Origin: Sphingobium bisphenolivorans
GTDB taxonomy: Bacteria > Pseudomonadota > Alphaproteobacteria > Sphingomonadales > Sphingomonadaceae
DNA: 64,000 nucleotides
NCBI RefSeq assembly: GCF_000412635.1
Contig: NZ_ASTG01000013.1
Location: 86,138 to 150,137, forward strand
Direction: 5' to 3'
The notes beneath the pieces were generated by a model, which was given only the letters and a program-made list of their open reading frames with translations, did not search any database and had not been told where the DNA came from. The position numbers and the translations under genes are program-made. The number at the start of each line of letters is the position of its first letter. Positions within the stretch are counted from its first letter, which is position 1. This document shows positions 44,737-54,725 of this stretch, in pieces.

Positions 44737-45446
44737 CACAGCCCGCCGCCCAAAGCGACGAAGCCGGCGCCCACGACCGGCGCGGCGAGCAGGGCGCCGC
44801 CCAATATGGCTTTGGCGCGCGACAGGCCGACGATGATCGTGTCGCCGGGCAGGATTTCCGGATCGGGCGCCTCGCCCTTGCGAATGGCCGACAAGTCGAA
44901 CATCGCGGCCTTGCGCTCACCATTCGCCTGTCGCACGACGATCACCTGCGAGAGGCTGGCGAGGCGCGTCGGACCCTTTGCCAGGGCGACCGCCTGCAAC
45001 AGACCGATCCTGCCTTCCAGCGGGAACAGGCCCGGCTCCCGCACTTCCCCATCGATGGTGACGCGCCGGCCCACCGCCTTCTTCACGAAGACGGTGACCT
45101 GCGGCGACACCAGATATCGCTCCCCCAGCCGACCGGCAATGACATCGGACGCTTCGCTGGCGGACAGGCCCGCCACCGGCACGTCGCCGATCAGGGGCAT
45201 GCGGATCATACCCGCTGCGGTCACCTGCGCATCTTCCAGCGACAGGCCCGGCTCGTGATAGATTTGCACACGCAGGACATCGTCAGGCGAAATCTGATAA
45301 TCGACGCCCATTGCGGGGGCCGGGGGGATGGCGGCATAGGCGGCCTCTCCGCTGGGAGCGTCCTCCACAGTCGAACAGGCGGCCAGCAATAGCGTGGCCA
45401 CCCCTGCGGCCAGCTTCTGGCTCATCCTGTCAGTCGGCCACTCCAT
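44736..45446 (-). CDS. Polysaccharide export lipoprotein (Wza/OPX family)
   Basis: A 236-residue outer-membrane polysaccharide export protein. A lipobox LLLAAC after a hydrophobic stretch marks a lipoprotein. The mature part begins YQISPDDVLRVQIYHEPGLSLEDAQV, the Poly_export domain, followed by SLBB-type repeats (GEVREPGLFPLEGRIGLLQAVALAKG). Its C-terminus, ILGGALLAAPVVGAGFVALGGG, is a hydrophobic tail that may span the outer membrane. The stop overlaps the start of the autokinase gene by one base, so the pair is coupled. Start 45446 is used; 45425 is an alternative. Confidence 0.9.
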   Translation of the reverse strand: MEWPTDRMSQKLAAGVATLLLAACSTVEDAPSGEAAYAAIPPAPAMGVDYQISPDDVLRVQIYHEPGLSLEDAQVTAAGMIRMPLIGDVPVAGLSASEASDVIAGRLGERYLVSPQVTVFVKKAVGRRVTIDGEVREPGLFPLEGRIGLLQAVALAKGPTRLASLSQVIVVRQANGERKAAMFDLSAIRKGEAPDPEILPGDTIIVGLSRAKAILGGALLAAPVVGAGFVALGGGL

Positions 45447-45569
45447 GCCGTTGCAATCCCCCGCATAAATCAGGTGGCGCGCGCGAAGCCCGCCGTCCCG
45501 GGCGGGGTTAACGGCAGGTCAGGGACATGGCAACCGCAGGCGGGACCGAATGCGCCGCTCAGCCGCCGA

Positions 45570-46865
45570 TCAGACGGCGATCCGCGCCTCAGCCGGGATG
45601 ATCCGGCGCGGCTGGTCGGGCCAGACTCCGCGCGTATCATAGACCGCCTTGCCGAAGCGCTCGTCCAAGGGGACTGACCTGAACACATCATGATCCACAA
45701 GAATGACGAAGACGCCACATTGTTCCAGAGCCGTATCGAGATCGATCAGTTCGGCTCCGGTGCCCGCAAACTCCATCGGCAGATCATGGGCATGGGGCTC
45801 GACAAGCTTGACGCGACGGCCATAGCGTTTCGCCAAACGGGCAGCGACCTTCACCGCGGGGCTTTCACGGAAGTCGTCGATATTCGGTTTGAAGGCGAGG
45901 CCGAGGCAGGCGATCTCCTCGCCGGCGAAATCGTCGATCAGGTCCGAAGCCTTCGCGACGACATAGTCCGTCTTTCCATCATTCACCTCCCGCGCGGTGC
46001 GGATCAGCCGGCTATTCTCCGGGTCGCCATGGACGATGAACCAGGGATCGACGGCGATGCAGTGGCCGCCCACGCCGGGTCCGGGCTGAAGGATATTCAC
46101 GCGCGGATGACGGTTAGCGAGGCGAATGACCTCCCACACGTCGATATCCATGCGATCGGCGATCAGCGACAGCTCATTGGCGAAGGCGATGTTGACGTCG
46201 CGAAAGCTGTTCTCGACCAGCTTCACCATCTCCGCCGCGCGCGCCGAGGTGGTGATGCAGGCGCCCCGCACGAATTGGCGGTAGAAGCCCAGCGCCTTGC
46301 GCGCGCAACGCGGCGTGATGCCGCCGATGCAGCGGTCATTGTCGATCAGCTCGACCAATATGCGGCCGGGCAGCACCCGCTCCGGGCAATAGGCGATGGC
46401 GACGTCGCCGGCACCGCCCTGCCCCGGCATCTTGAGATCCGGGCGCAGCTGCGCGAACAGGTCGCGCATCGCCTCGGTCGTGCCCACGGGCGATGTGGAT
46501 TCGAGAATGACCGTGTCACCCGCCTTCAACACGCCGGCGACGGTGCGCGCGGCGTTCAGCACATGACTGATGTCGGGCGCGCGGTCTTCGGCAACAGGCG
46601 TCGGTACGGCAATGATGAAGACATCACTCGGCTCGACGCTCAGGCTCGCGCGCAGATTGCCGCGGGATACGACGCCCTGCACCAGCCCGTCGAGATCGAC
46701 CTCCTCGATATGAACGCGGCCGGAATTGACAGTCTCCACCACATGGGCGCTCACATCGACGCCGACGACCTGACAGCCGCCCCGCGCGATCAGCGCCGCC
46801 GTGGGCAGGCCGATATAGCCCAGACCGATGACGGAGACTTTCTGGTTCAGCTTGTCGAGGGGCAT
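45570..46865 (-). CDS. wecC: UDP-N-acetyl-D-mannosamine dehydrogenase
   Basis: WecC oxidises UDP-ManNAc to UDP-ManNAcA with NAD+. The 431-residue protein has a Rossmann N-terminus VSVIGLGYIGLPTAAL, the ESTSPVGTTEAM segment, and the catalytic cysteine in VGGHCIAVDPWFIV, with the C-terminal UDP-binding domain (LAFKPNIDDFRESPA). The identity as WecC and not a UDP-glucose dehydrogenase follows from the active-site block HCIAVDPWF and from adjacent wecB. Both make ManNAcA, a common acidic sugar of capsule or exopolysaccharide. Confidence 0.93.
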   Translation of the reverse strand: MPLDKLNQKVSVIGLGYIGLPTAALIARGGCQVVGVDVSAHVVETVNSGRVHIEEVDLDGLVQGVVSRGNLRASLSVEPSDVFIIAVPTPVAEDRAPDISHVLNAARTVAGVLKAGDTVILESTSPVGTTEAMRDLFAQLRPDLKMPGQGGAGDVAIAYCPERVLPGRILVELIDNDRCIGGITPRCARKALGFYRQFVRGACITTSARAAEMVKLVENSFRDVNIAFANELSLIADRMDIDVWEVIRLANRHPRVNILQPGPGVGGHCIAVDPWFIVHGDPENSRLIRTAREVNDGKTDYVVAKASDLIDDFAGEEIACLGLAFKPNIDDFRESPAVKVAARLAKRYGRRVKLVEPHAHDLPMEFAGTGAELIDLDTALEQCGVFVILVDHDVFRSVPLDERFGKAVYDTRGVWPDQPRRIIPAEARIAV

Positions 46866-46940
46866 TAGGTCTTCCCGGGAAGTCGATGATTTCTCCCGGC
46901 TTCTGCCCGCAAATGCTGAAGATTTCGGTAACGCTGCCCG

Positions 46941-48092
46941 TCAGGCGGCGCGGTCGATCTCTTCGCGCACGCCGCTCTGCGCCTCCCGCCCGATCACGTC
47001 GGCGATCCGCTCTGCCGCCATACCGTCACCGAAGGGATTATGGGCCCGCGCCATCGCCGCATAGGCATCGTCATTGTCGAGCAGGAAGGCGACGGAGCGC
47101 CCGATCTGCGCCCGATCCGTGCCCACCAGCTTCGCCGTACCCGCAGCCACGCCTTCCGGCCGCTCGGTCGTCTCGCGCATGACCAGAACCGGCTTGCCGA
47201 GCGAGGGCGCCTCCTCCTGCACGCCGCCGCTGTCGGTCAGGACGAGGTCGCACATGTCGAGCAGCCGCACGAAATGCGGATAGTCGAGCGGCTCGATCAT
47301 GGCGACGTTGCGGAGGCCGCCCAGCACCGCGTCCATGATCGGCCGGACATTGGGGTTGGGGTGGACCGGGAAGATCACCGCCACGTCAGGGCGTGCTGCG
47401 ATGTCGGCGATGGCATGCGCGATCGCCTCCATGCCACCGCCGAAATTCTCGCGACGATGGGTGGTCACGGCGATGATCCGCTTCCCCGCAAACCGCGCGG
47501 CGAGTTCGTCCAGTCCCTCCGCCAACACAGGCTCCGCCAGCACCCGCTCCCGCGTGGCGAGCAGCGCATCGATCACGGTGTTGCCGGTCACGTGGATGCT
47601 CGCCACGTCCCGGTTCTCCCGGCGCAGCGCGTCCGCCGCCGCCTGCGTGGGCGCGAAATTCATGTCGGCGATGCAGGCGACGACGCGGCGGTTCACCTCC
47701 TCGGGCCAGGGATGATGAATGTCCCCGCTGCGTAGCCCCGCCTCGACATGAGCGACCGGGACCTTGCGGTAATAGGCGGCCAGGCTCGCCACCATCGTCG
47801 TCAGCGTGTCGCCGTGCACGACCACCCGGTCCGGCTTTTCCGCGTCGAAGACATGACCCAGTTCGACAATGAGCTTGGCGGTCAAGCCTTCGAGCGTCTG
47901 GTTCGGCATCATGACGTCCAGATCGACATCAGGAACGATCCCCGCAATTTCGAGCACCTGATCCAGCAGGCCGCGATGCTGCGCGGTGACGATCACGCGC
48001 ACTTCGACATCCTCCCGCGCCCGTAGCGCGTGGATCACGGGAAACAGCTTGATGGCCTCGGGCCTCGTCCCGAACACCAGCGCGACCTTCAT
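46941..48092 (-). CDS. wecB: UDP-N-acetylglucosamine 2-epimerase (non-hydrolysing)
   Basis: WecB interconverts UDP-GlcNAc and UDP-ManNAc. The 383-residue protein begins MKVALVFGTRPEAIKLFPVI, contains VHGDTLTTM, AGLRSGDIHHPWPEE and the C-terminal TDSGGVQEEAPSLGKP with ETTERPEG, all signatures of the family. ATGs at 48092 and 48095 are both possible, and a gggggcaag sequence precedes them. It lies first in a minus-strand run wecB-wecC-wza-autokinase, opposite to ugd. Confidence 0.95.
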   Translation of the reverse strand: MKVALVFGTRPEAIKLFPVIHALRAREDVEVRVIVTAQHRGLLDQVLEIAGIVPDVDLDVMMPNQTLEGLTAKLIVELGHVFDAEKPDRVVVHGDTLTTMVASLAAYYRKVPVAHVEAGLRSGDIHHPWPEEVNRRVVACIADMNFAPTQAAADALRRENRDVASIHVTGNTVIDALLATRERVLAEPVLAEGLDELAARFAGKRIIAVTTHRRENFGGGMEAIAHAIADIAARPDVAVIFPVHPNPNVRPIMDAVLGGLRNVAMIEPLDYPHFVRLLDMCDLVLTDSGGVQEEAPSLGKPVLVMRETTERPEGVAAGTAKLVGTDRAQIGRSVAFLLDNDDAYAAMARAHNPFGDGMAAERIADVIGREAQSGVREEIDRAA

Positions 48093-48250
48093 CATCTTGC
48101 CCCCATCAGCTGCGATTAGGCGCAAGTGCCTGACAGAAAATGGTAACCATCCTCTGAACAGAGTACCCCCGACGCGCGCTTTCGCATCTGCAACGACCTA
48201 TGCTAGAGGCGCCCTTATCCAATTCATTCCAGCGAGGCTGCAAGAATTTT

Positions 48251-49570
48251 ATGAAGATCACGATGATCGGCACCGGCTATGTCGGCCTGGTTTCGGGCGC
48301 CTGCTTCGCCGATTTCGGCCATGACGTGGTGTGCGTGGACAAGGACGCGCGAAAAATCGACGCGATCCAGTCCGGGCGCATGCCGATCTTTGAGCCCGGC
48401 CTCGACCAGTTGGTCGCCGGCAATGCGTCCGCCGGCCGGCTGACCTTCACCACCGATCTGCCGCAGGGCGTCAAGGGCGCCGACGCCATCTTCATCGCGG
48501 TCGGCACGCCGTCCCGCCGGGGCGACGGTCATGCGGACCTCAGCTACGTCTATGCCGCCGCCAAGGAAATCGCTGAGGCGCTGGACGGCCCCACGGTCAT
48601 CGTCACCAAGTCCACCGTCCCTGTCGGCACCGGTGACGAGGTGGAGCGGATCGTCAAGGAAGCCCGCCCTGATCTCGACATTCAGGTCGTATCCAACCCC
48701 GAATTCCTGCGCGAGGGCGCTGCGATCGGCGACTTCAAGCGGCCCGACCGCGTCGTGGTCGGCACCACCGGCAATGAACGCGCCATCGCCGTCATGGCGC
48801 AGATTTACCGTCCGCTGAATCTCAATCAGGCCCCAGTCATGTTCACCGGGCGGCGCACGGCCGAACTCATCAAATATGCCGCCAACGCCTTTCTCGCGAC
48901 CAAGATCACCTTCATCAACGAGATGGCGGACCTGTGCGAAGCCGTGGGCGCAGAGGTGCAGGACGTCTCGCGCGGTATCGGCCTCGACAACCGCATCGGG
49001 TCAAAATTCCTTCATGCCGGGCCCGGCTATGGCGGCTCCTGCTTCCCCAAGGATACGCTGGCGCTGGTGAAGACCGGCCAGGATTATGACACACCCATCC
49101 GCATCGTCGAGACGGTGGTGCAGGTCAACGACCTGCGCAAGCGCGCCATGGGCCGCAAGATCGTCAAGGCCCTCGGCGGCGACGCGCGCGGCAAGACGGT
49201 CGCGCTGCTCGGCCTCACCTTCAAGCCCAATACCGACGACATGCGCGACGCGCCCAGCCTTGCCATCGTGCAGGCGCTGGAGGACGCGGGCGTGAAGATC
49301 GTCGCCTTCGATCCCGAAGGGATGGAGGTCGCCGCACCGATGATGTCCAGCGTCACCATGGCGAAGGACGCCTATGAGGCGGCGCAGGGGGCCGATGCGG
49401 TGGTGCTGGTGACGGAATGGGACGCGTTCCGCGCGCTCGACCTCAAGCGCCTCGCCGGTTCGATGAACGGCCGCGTGCTGGTGGACCTGCGCAACATCTA
49501 CCCGCGCGCCGAGGCGGAGGCGGCAGGCTTCACCGTCACCCGCGTCGGGGGCAAGGGCGTCACCGCCTGA
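48251..49570 (+). CDS. ugd: UDP-glucose 6-dehydrogenase
   Basis: Ugd oxidises UDP-glucose to UDP-glucuronate with NAD+, giving an acidic sugar for polysaccharides and glycolipids. The 439-residue protein begins MKITMIGTGYVGLVSGACFADFG, has the catalytic cysteine in GPGYGGSCFPKDTLAL and the C-terminal LTFKPNTDDMRDAPS block. Start 48251 is chosen by the family N-terminus. In sphingomonads glucuronate is a head-group of glucuronosylceramide, so it may serve both glycosphingolipid and exopolysaccharide synthesis (inference). It is divergent from wecB. Confidence 0.95.
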   Translation: MKITMIGTGYVGLVSGACFADFGHDVVCVDKDARKIDAIQSGRMPIFEPGLDQLVAGNASAGRLTFTTDLPQGVKGADAIFIAVGTPSRRGDGHADLSYVYAAAKEIAEALDGPTVIVTKSTVPVGTGDEVERIVKEARPDLDIQVVSNPEFLREGAAIGDFKRPDRVVVGTTGNERAIAVMAQIYRPLNLNQAPVMFTGRRTAELIKYAANAFLATKITFINEMADLCEAVGAEVQDVSRGIGLDNRIGSKFLHAGPGYGGSCFPKDTLALVKTGQDYDTPIRIVETVVQVNDLRKRAMGRKIVKALGGDARGKTVALLGLTFKPNTDDMRDAPSLAIVQALEDAGVKIVAFDPEGMEVAAPMMSSVTMAKDAYEAAQGADAVVLVTEWDAFRALDLKRLAGSMNGRVLVDLRNIYPRAEAEAAGFTVTRVGGKGVTA

Positions 49571-49695
49571 TGCGGCTGGCACCGCAAGGAGGGCGCGAAG
49601 AGAGCGCCCTCCCAGGGCTGCATCATTGGATTATCGCGACGGTCATGCTTTCGGTCACGATCCTGGTCGTGCCAGTGATTGCCGGGCTGGTCTAA
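49570..49695 (+). CDS. Possible small membrane protein overlapping a hairpin
   Basis: A 41-residue frame whose ATG overlaps the last base of the ugd stop. The product has a hydrophobic C-terminal helix, IIATVMLSVTILVVPVIAGLV, and a polar N-terminus. However, bases 49588-49612 form a perfect 9-base stem (ggagggcgc/gcgccctcc), which looks like a terminator hairpin for ugd. Either the frame is chance or the hairpin lies inside a short gene, so the call is weak. Confidence 0.35.
   Translation: MRLAPQGGREESALPGLHHWIIATVMLSVTILVVPVIAGLV
49588..49612 (+). terminator. Hairpin after ugd, candidate terminator
   Basis: A perfect 9-base inverted repeat, ggagggcgc and gcgccctcc with a 7-base loop, 18 bases after the ugd stop. 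There is no T tract immediately after it, so intrinsic termination is uncertain; it may instead stabilise the message. It lies in the possible small frame at 49570. Confidence 0.5.
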
Positions 49696-49710
49696 CCTCT
49701 AGGCGGCAGC

Positions 49711-49730
49711 GCTCCTGCGACAGCAGGAGT
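49711..49730. repeat. REP-like palindrome, arms gctcctgc/gcaggagt
   Basis: A member of the same hairpin family as at 6334 and 17269, with loop gaca and one G-T pair at the base. It lies between ugd and the ABC-2 permease gene (convergent genes). Confidence 0.8.
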
Positions 49731-49746
49731 CCAGTCCACCTCTCAT

Positions 49747-50595
49747 TCAAGCCTTGAGCTTCCACCCGCGCTTCAGCAGCGTGAAGCAAAGGACAGCCAG
49801 CACGATATTCAGCCCCAGCAGCACGATGCTGCCCGCCAGCACATCGCCGTCGGCCGCCGCGACGAAGCCATAGCGGAAGCCTGAAATTGCATAGAAAAAC
49901 GGGTTCATATGACTGATCGTCCGGAACACGGGCGCGAGCCGGTCGATCGAATAGAAGGTTCCCGACAGCAGAGTCATCGGCCCGATTACGAAATTGGTGA
50001 TCGCGGCGGCATGGTCGAACTTCTCCGCCCAGATGGAGGTCAGCACCCCGACGAAAGCCGTCAGCCCTGCTCCCATCAGCCCGAACCACAGGATCGCCCA
50101 GGGATGCGCCGGGCTCACATGCACGCCGGGCCACAGCGCCATCGCGCCCCACAGCGCCAGTCCGACGCAAAAGGCGCGCGTGACAGCCGCCGCCACGATC
50201 GCCAGCAGCAGTTCCCCGTTGGACAGCGGCGGCATCAGATAGTCGATCAGCGTCCCCTGCATCTTGCCCGCCAGCAGCGAGAAGCTGCTGTTGGCGAAGG
50301 CATTGTTCATCATGCCCATGATCATCAGGCCCGGCGCGATGAAGTCGGCGAAGGGAACGCCCAGCACCTGCCGGTTCGCGCCGCCCAGCGCGATGGTGAA
50401 GATCACCAGGAACAGCAGCGTCGTGACCGCGGGCGCCCAGATCGTCTGCAACTGCACCTTCATGAAGCGCCGCACCTCCTTGCGGTACAGCGCCTTGGTA
50501 CCCGCCCAATTGACGTTGCGGATCACCATCTCGCCCGGTTCGTGGAAGGGCCGGCGCTGCTCGATGGACGCTGCAATTTTGGACTGGTCGTTCAT
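49747..50595 (-). CDS. ABC-2 type transporter permease
   Basis: A 282-residue ABC-2 permease. It starts MNDQSKIAASIEQRRPF and then a cytoplasmic segment before six hydrophobic helices (for example FLVIFTIALGG and IVLLGLNIVLAVLCFTLL). The family block GTLIDYLMPPLSNGELLLAI is typical of YadH-type export permeases that work with a separate ATPase. No ATPase is encoded next to it here; the partner must lie elsewhere. The substrate is unknown. It is divergent from gcrA, with 117 bases between the starts. Confidence 0.87.
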   Translation of the reverse strand: MNDQSKIAASIEQRRPFHEPGEMVIRNVNWAGTKALYRKEVRRFMKVQLQTIWAPAVTTLLFLVIFTIALGGANRQVLGVPFADFIAPGLMIMGMMNNAFANSSFSLLAGKMQGTLIDYLMPPLSNGELLLAIVAAAVTRAFCVGLALWGAMALWPGVHVSPAHPWAILWFGLMGAGLTAFVGVLTSIWAEKFDHAAAITNFVIGPMTLLSGTFYSIDRLAPVFRTISHMNPFFYAISGFRYGFVAAADGDVLAGSIVLLGLNIVLAVLCFTLLKRGWKLKA

Positions 50596-50712
50596 GATCG
50601 GATCGACTATCGGCTGGGGGGTTGTGCCGCAAGGGCGTTATGCACAGGAAATTGAACCTGTGCCGGCGCGCCCCATATAGGGCGCCAATTAGAGATTTTG
50701 AGGAGTCATTCA

Positions 50713-51405
50713 TTGTCCTGGACCGACGAGCGTATCGACCAGCTCAAGGCAATGTGGGAACGCGGCCTGACCGCCAGCCAGATCGCGGACGAACTGGGCG
50801 GCGTCAGCCGCAACGCCGTGATCGGCAAGGCGCACCGCCTTGGCCTGCAGTCGCGCCCTTCCCCGGTCAAAGCGAACGAGGTGCCCAAGAAGGCCCCGCC
50901 GCCGCCGGCGCGCAAGCCTTTGGTGGAAGCAGAGGCACCCAAGCCTGCCGCTCCAGCGCCGCATGTCAGCCACGCCGCGCCGACGCCGGCACGCGCGCCC
51001 GCTCCGGCCGTACCGGCACCCGCTCCTGCAGCATCGGCTGCTCCCGAAGGCGAAGCACCTAAGCCGCAGCCGCGCATCATTTCGGTCGGCCCCGGCGGCT
51101 TCCTGCGCCAGGGTCCGGGTGACCAGCAGGCGCCGATCCCGCCCGCGCCGCCCCGCCGTCTGGTGCCCGCCAAGCCCAGCCCGGAGATCGCTGGCAAGAC
51201 GACGCTGCTCGATCTGACGGAGCGTATCTGCAAATGGCCGATGGGTCATCCGGGCGAGCCCGATTTCCACTTCTGCGGTGAAGCGGTGAACCCCGGCTTC
51301 CCCTATTGCGTCGAACATTGCGGCCGCGCCTATCAGGCCCAGCTGCCGCGCGGCACCCGCCGCCCGCCTCCGCCGCTGCCCTTCGGCGGCCCGCGCGTTC
51401 GTTAA
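50713..51405 (+). CDS. gcrA: GcrA cell-cycle regulator
   Basis: GcrA binds RNA polymerase sigma70 and methylated GANTC sites and activates cell-cycle genes in alphaproteobacteria. The 230-residue protein begins MSWTDERIDQLKAMWERGLTAS, the family's conserved DNA-binding N-terminus (Trp and helix-turn-helix), a long proline/alanine-rich linker, and a C-terminal part with a cysteine cluster (CKWPMGHPGEPDFHFCGE and YCVEHC). The start is a TTG at 50713, seven bases after a gaggag ribosome binding site; no ATG fits the family N-terminus. A GAGTC (CcrM-type) site lies at 50703-50707, between the ribosome binding site and the start. Confidence 0.93.
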   Translation: MSWTDERIDQLKAMWERGLTASQIADELGGVSRNAVIGKAHRLGLQSRPSPVKANEVPKKAPPPPARKPLVEAEAPKPAAPAPHVSHAAPTPARAPAPAVPAPAPAASAAPEGEAPKPQPRIISVGPGGFLRQGPGDQQAPIPPAPPRRLVPAKPSPEIAGKTTLLDLTERICKWPMGHPGEPDFHFCGEAVNPGFPYCVEHCGRAYQAQLPRGTRRPPPPLPFGGPRVR

Positions 51406-51418
51406 GACTGTAAGCTGT

Positions 51419-51441
51419 CCTTCTCCCTGGACGGGAGAAGG
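51419..51441. repeat. Dispersed palindrome, second copy of the long element
   Basis: The palindrome ccttctccc and gggagaagg with centre tggac, downstream of gcrA. The following bases to about 51500 resemble those after the copy at 42381 (agccttg, ggcgaag and a terminal gagcgg). This supports a dispersed element of about 80 bases. Confidence 0.8.
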
Positions 51442-51486
51442 ATATGCAGCCTTGGTCGCACAGCGAATGAGGCGAAGCTCGATTAG

Positions 51487-53571
<2,085 letters not shown>

Positions 53572-53684
53572 CCGGAACACCGCTTGGCAAGGGCGGCAAA
53601 AAGCTGCCGGCAAATTTTTGCCTACCGCCGCGTTAACCAGCGCGGCGCACCGGATGTTCAATTTTGCGCGCGATACGGGCAAGC

Positions 53685-54680
53685 ATGTCAGGCTTCCCGT
53701 CCCTCCGCCTTACGGCCTTCCGCGTCGCTCCGGCTCTGCTGCTGGCAAGTGCAAGCAGCCACGCGCTGGCCGAAACGCCAGCCGCCCTCGGCTATTCCGG
53801 TTCGGAGCGGGTCGCGGCAACGCTGCTGGCTGGCGGCATGAGCAGACTGTCGGCGATCAGCGCACAGCAGGGCGGGACCGGCCCCTCATGGATGCCGCAG
53901 CCCGTGGTGCAGCAAGCGATCGTCAATGATCGCCGCCTGACGACCTTCATGGGCAAGCTGCCCGGATGGCAATTGCAGGGCGTTAAACTTGCCGTCGCTG
54001 CCCCCACGCTCGACTATCGCGCTCCTGAACTGATGCCGTCCTTCATGCGCGGCCTCTTGCCAGTTCCCGCCGCGCAGGCGAGCGCGTTCGTGATGTCCGC
54101 CCGTGCGGCCCTCTCACTCCCCTCCGCGCCTCCACGAAGCGGACAGCCGGATGTCTTCGGCTCGGTCGCGCTGCCGATCTCCCGGACTGCGCTGGACGGC
54201 AAATGGGCCGCTGCCACGCGTCCGATCGGCGGCAATGCCCTTTGGAGTGGCCTCATCCACGCGGCACAGGGCGCCGGGCGACAGCAGCAGGTCGAAATGG
54301 TGAATCGCTGGGTCAATCAGCGGCTCCACTTCGTCGATGATCGCGGTGATACATGGGCGACGGCCAGCCAGTCGCTCGTCCGAGGCGCTGGCGATTGCGA
54401 AGACTATGCCATCGCCAAGATGAAGCTGCTGGAGGCGGCGGGCTTCGACCGGCGCGCGATGTTCCTGGTGATCGCACGCGATCTGGTGCGGCAGGCGGAT
54501 CATGCCGTGCTGGCGGTACGGATCGATGACCAACTCATGATCCTCGACAATATGACCGACCGCGTGCTGCCCTCATCAGCCGTCGGCGATTATCGCCCGA
54601 TCATGAGCTTCAACGCATTCGGCCGGTGGACGCACGGCTATCGCGTCACCCCGGCGAAGGTTCAGTTCGCCGCGAGGTAG
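53685..54680 (+). CDS. LapG-like transglutaminase-like cysteine protease (BTLCP)
   Basis: A 331-residue periplasmic protease of the bacterial transglutaminase-like cysteine proteinase family (LapG). The catalytic triad is present: Cys in GAGDCEDYAIAKMKLL, His in QADHAVLAVR and Asp in MILDNMTDRV. LapG proteins cut large type I-secreted adhesins near their N-terminus when c-di-GMP is low, under control of LapD. A signal peptide FPSLRLTAFRVAPALLLASASSHALA at the N-terminus sends it to the periplasm. The start at 53685 is a weak-site ATG; a longer frame from 53664 is possible. It is convergent to the adaptor gene of the type I secretion operon. Confidence 0.88.
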   Translation: MSGFPSLRLTAFRVAPALLLASASSHALAETPAALGYSGSERVAATLLAGGMSRLSAISAQQGGTGPSWMPQPVVQQAIVNDRRLTTFMGKLPGWQLQGVKLAVAAPTLDYRAPELMPSFMRGLLPVPAAQASAFVMSARAALSLPSAPPRSGQPDVFGSVALPISRTALDGKWAAATRPIGGNALWSGLIHAAQGAGRQQQVEMVNRWVNQRLHFVDDRGDTWATASQSLVRGAGDCEDYAIAKMKLLEAAGFDRRAMFLVIARDLVRQADHAVLAVRIDDQLMILDNMTDRVLPSSAVGDYRPIMSFNAFGRWTHGYRVTPAKVQFAAR

Positions 54681-54725
54681 ATAAGCGACGCCGTAATCCT
54701 GCTGCCCCAGGAGCACCGCGATGCA

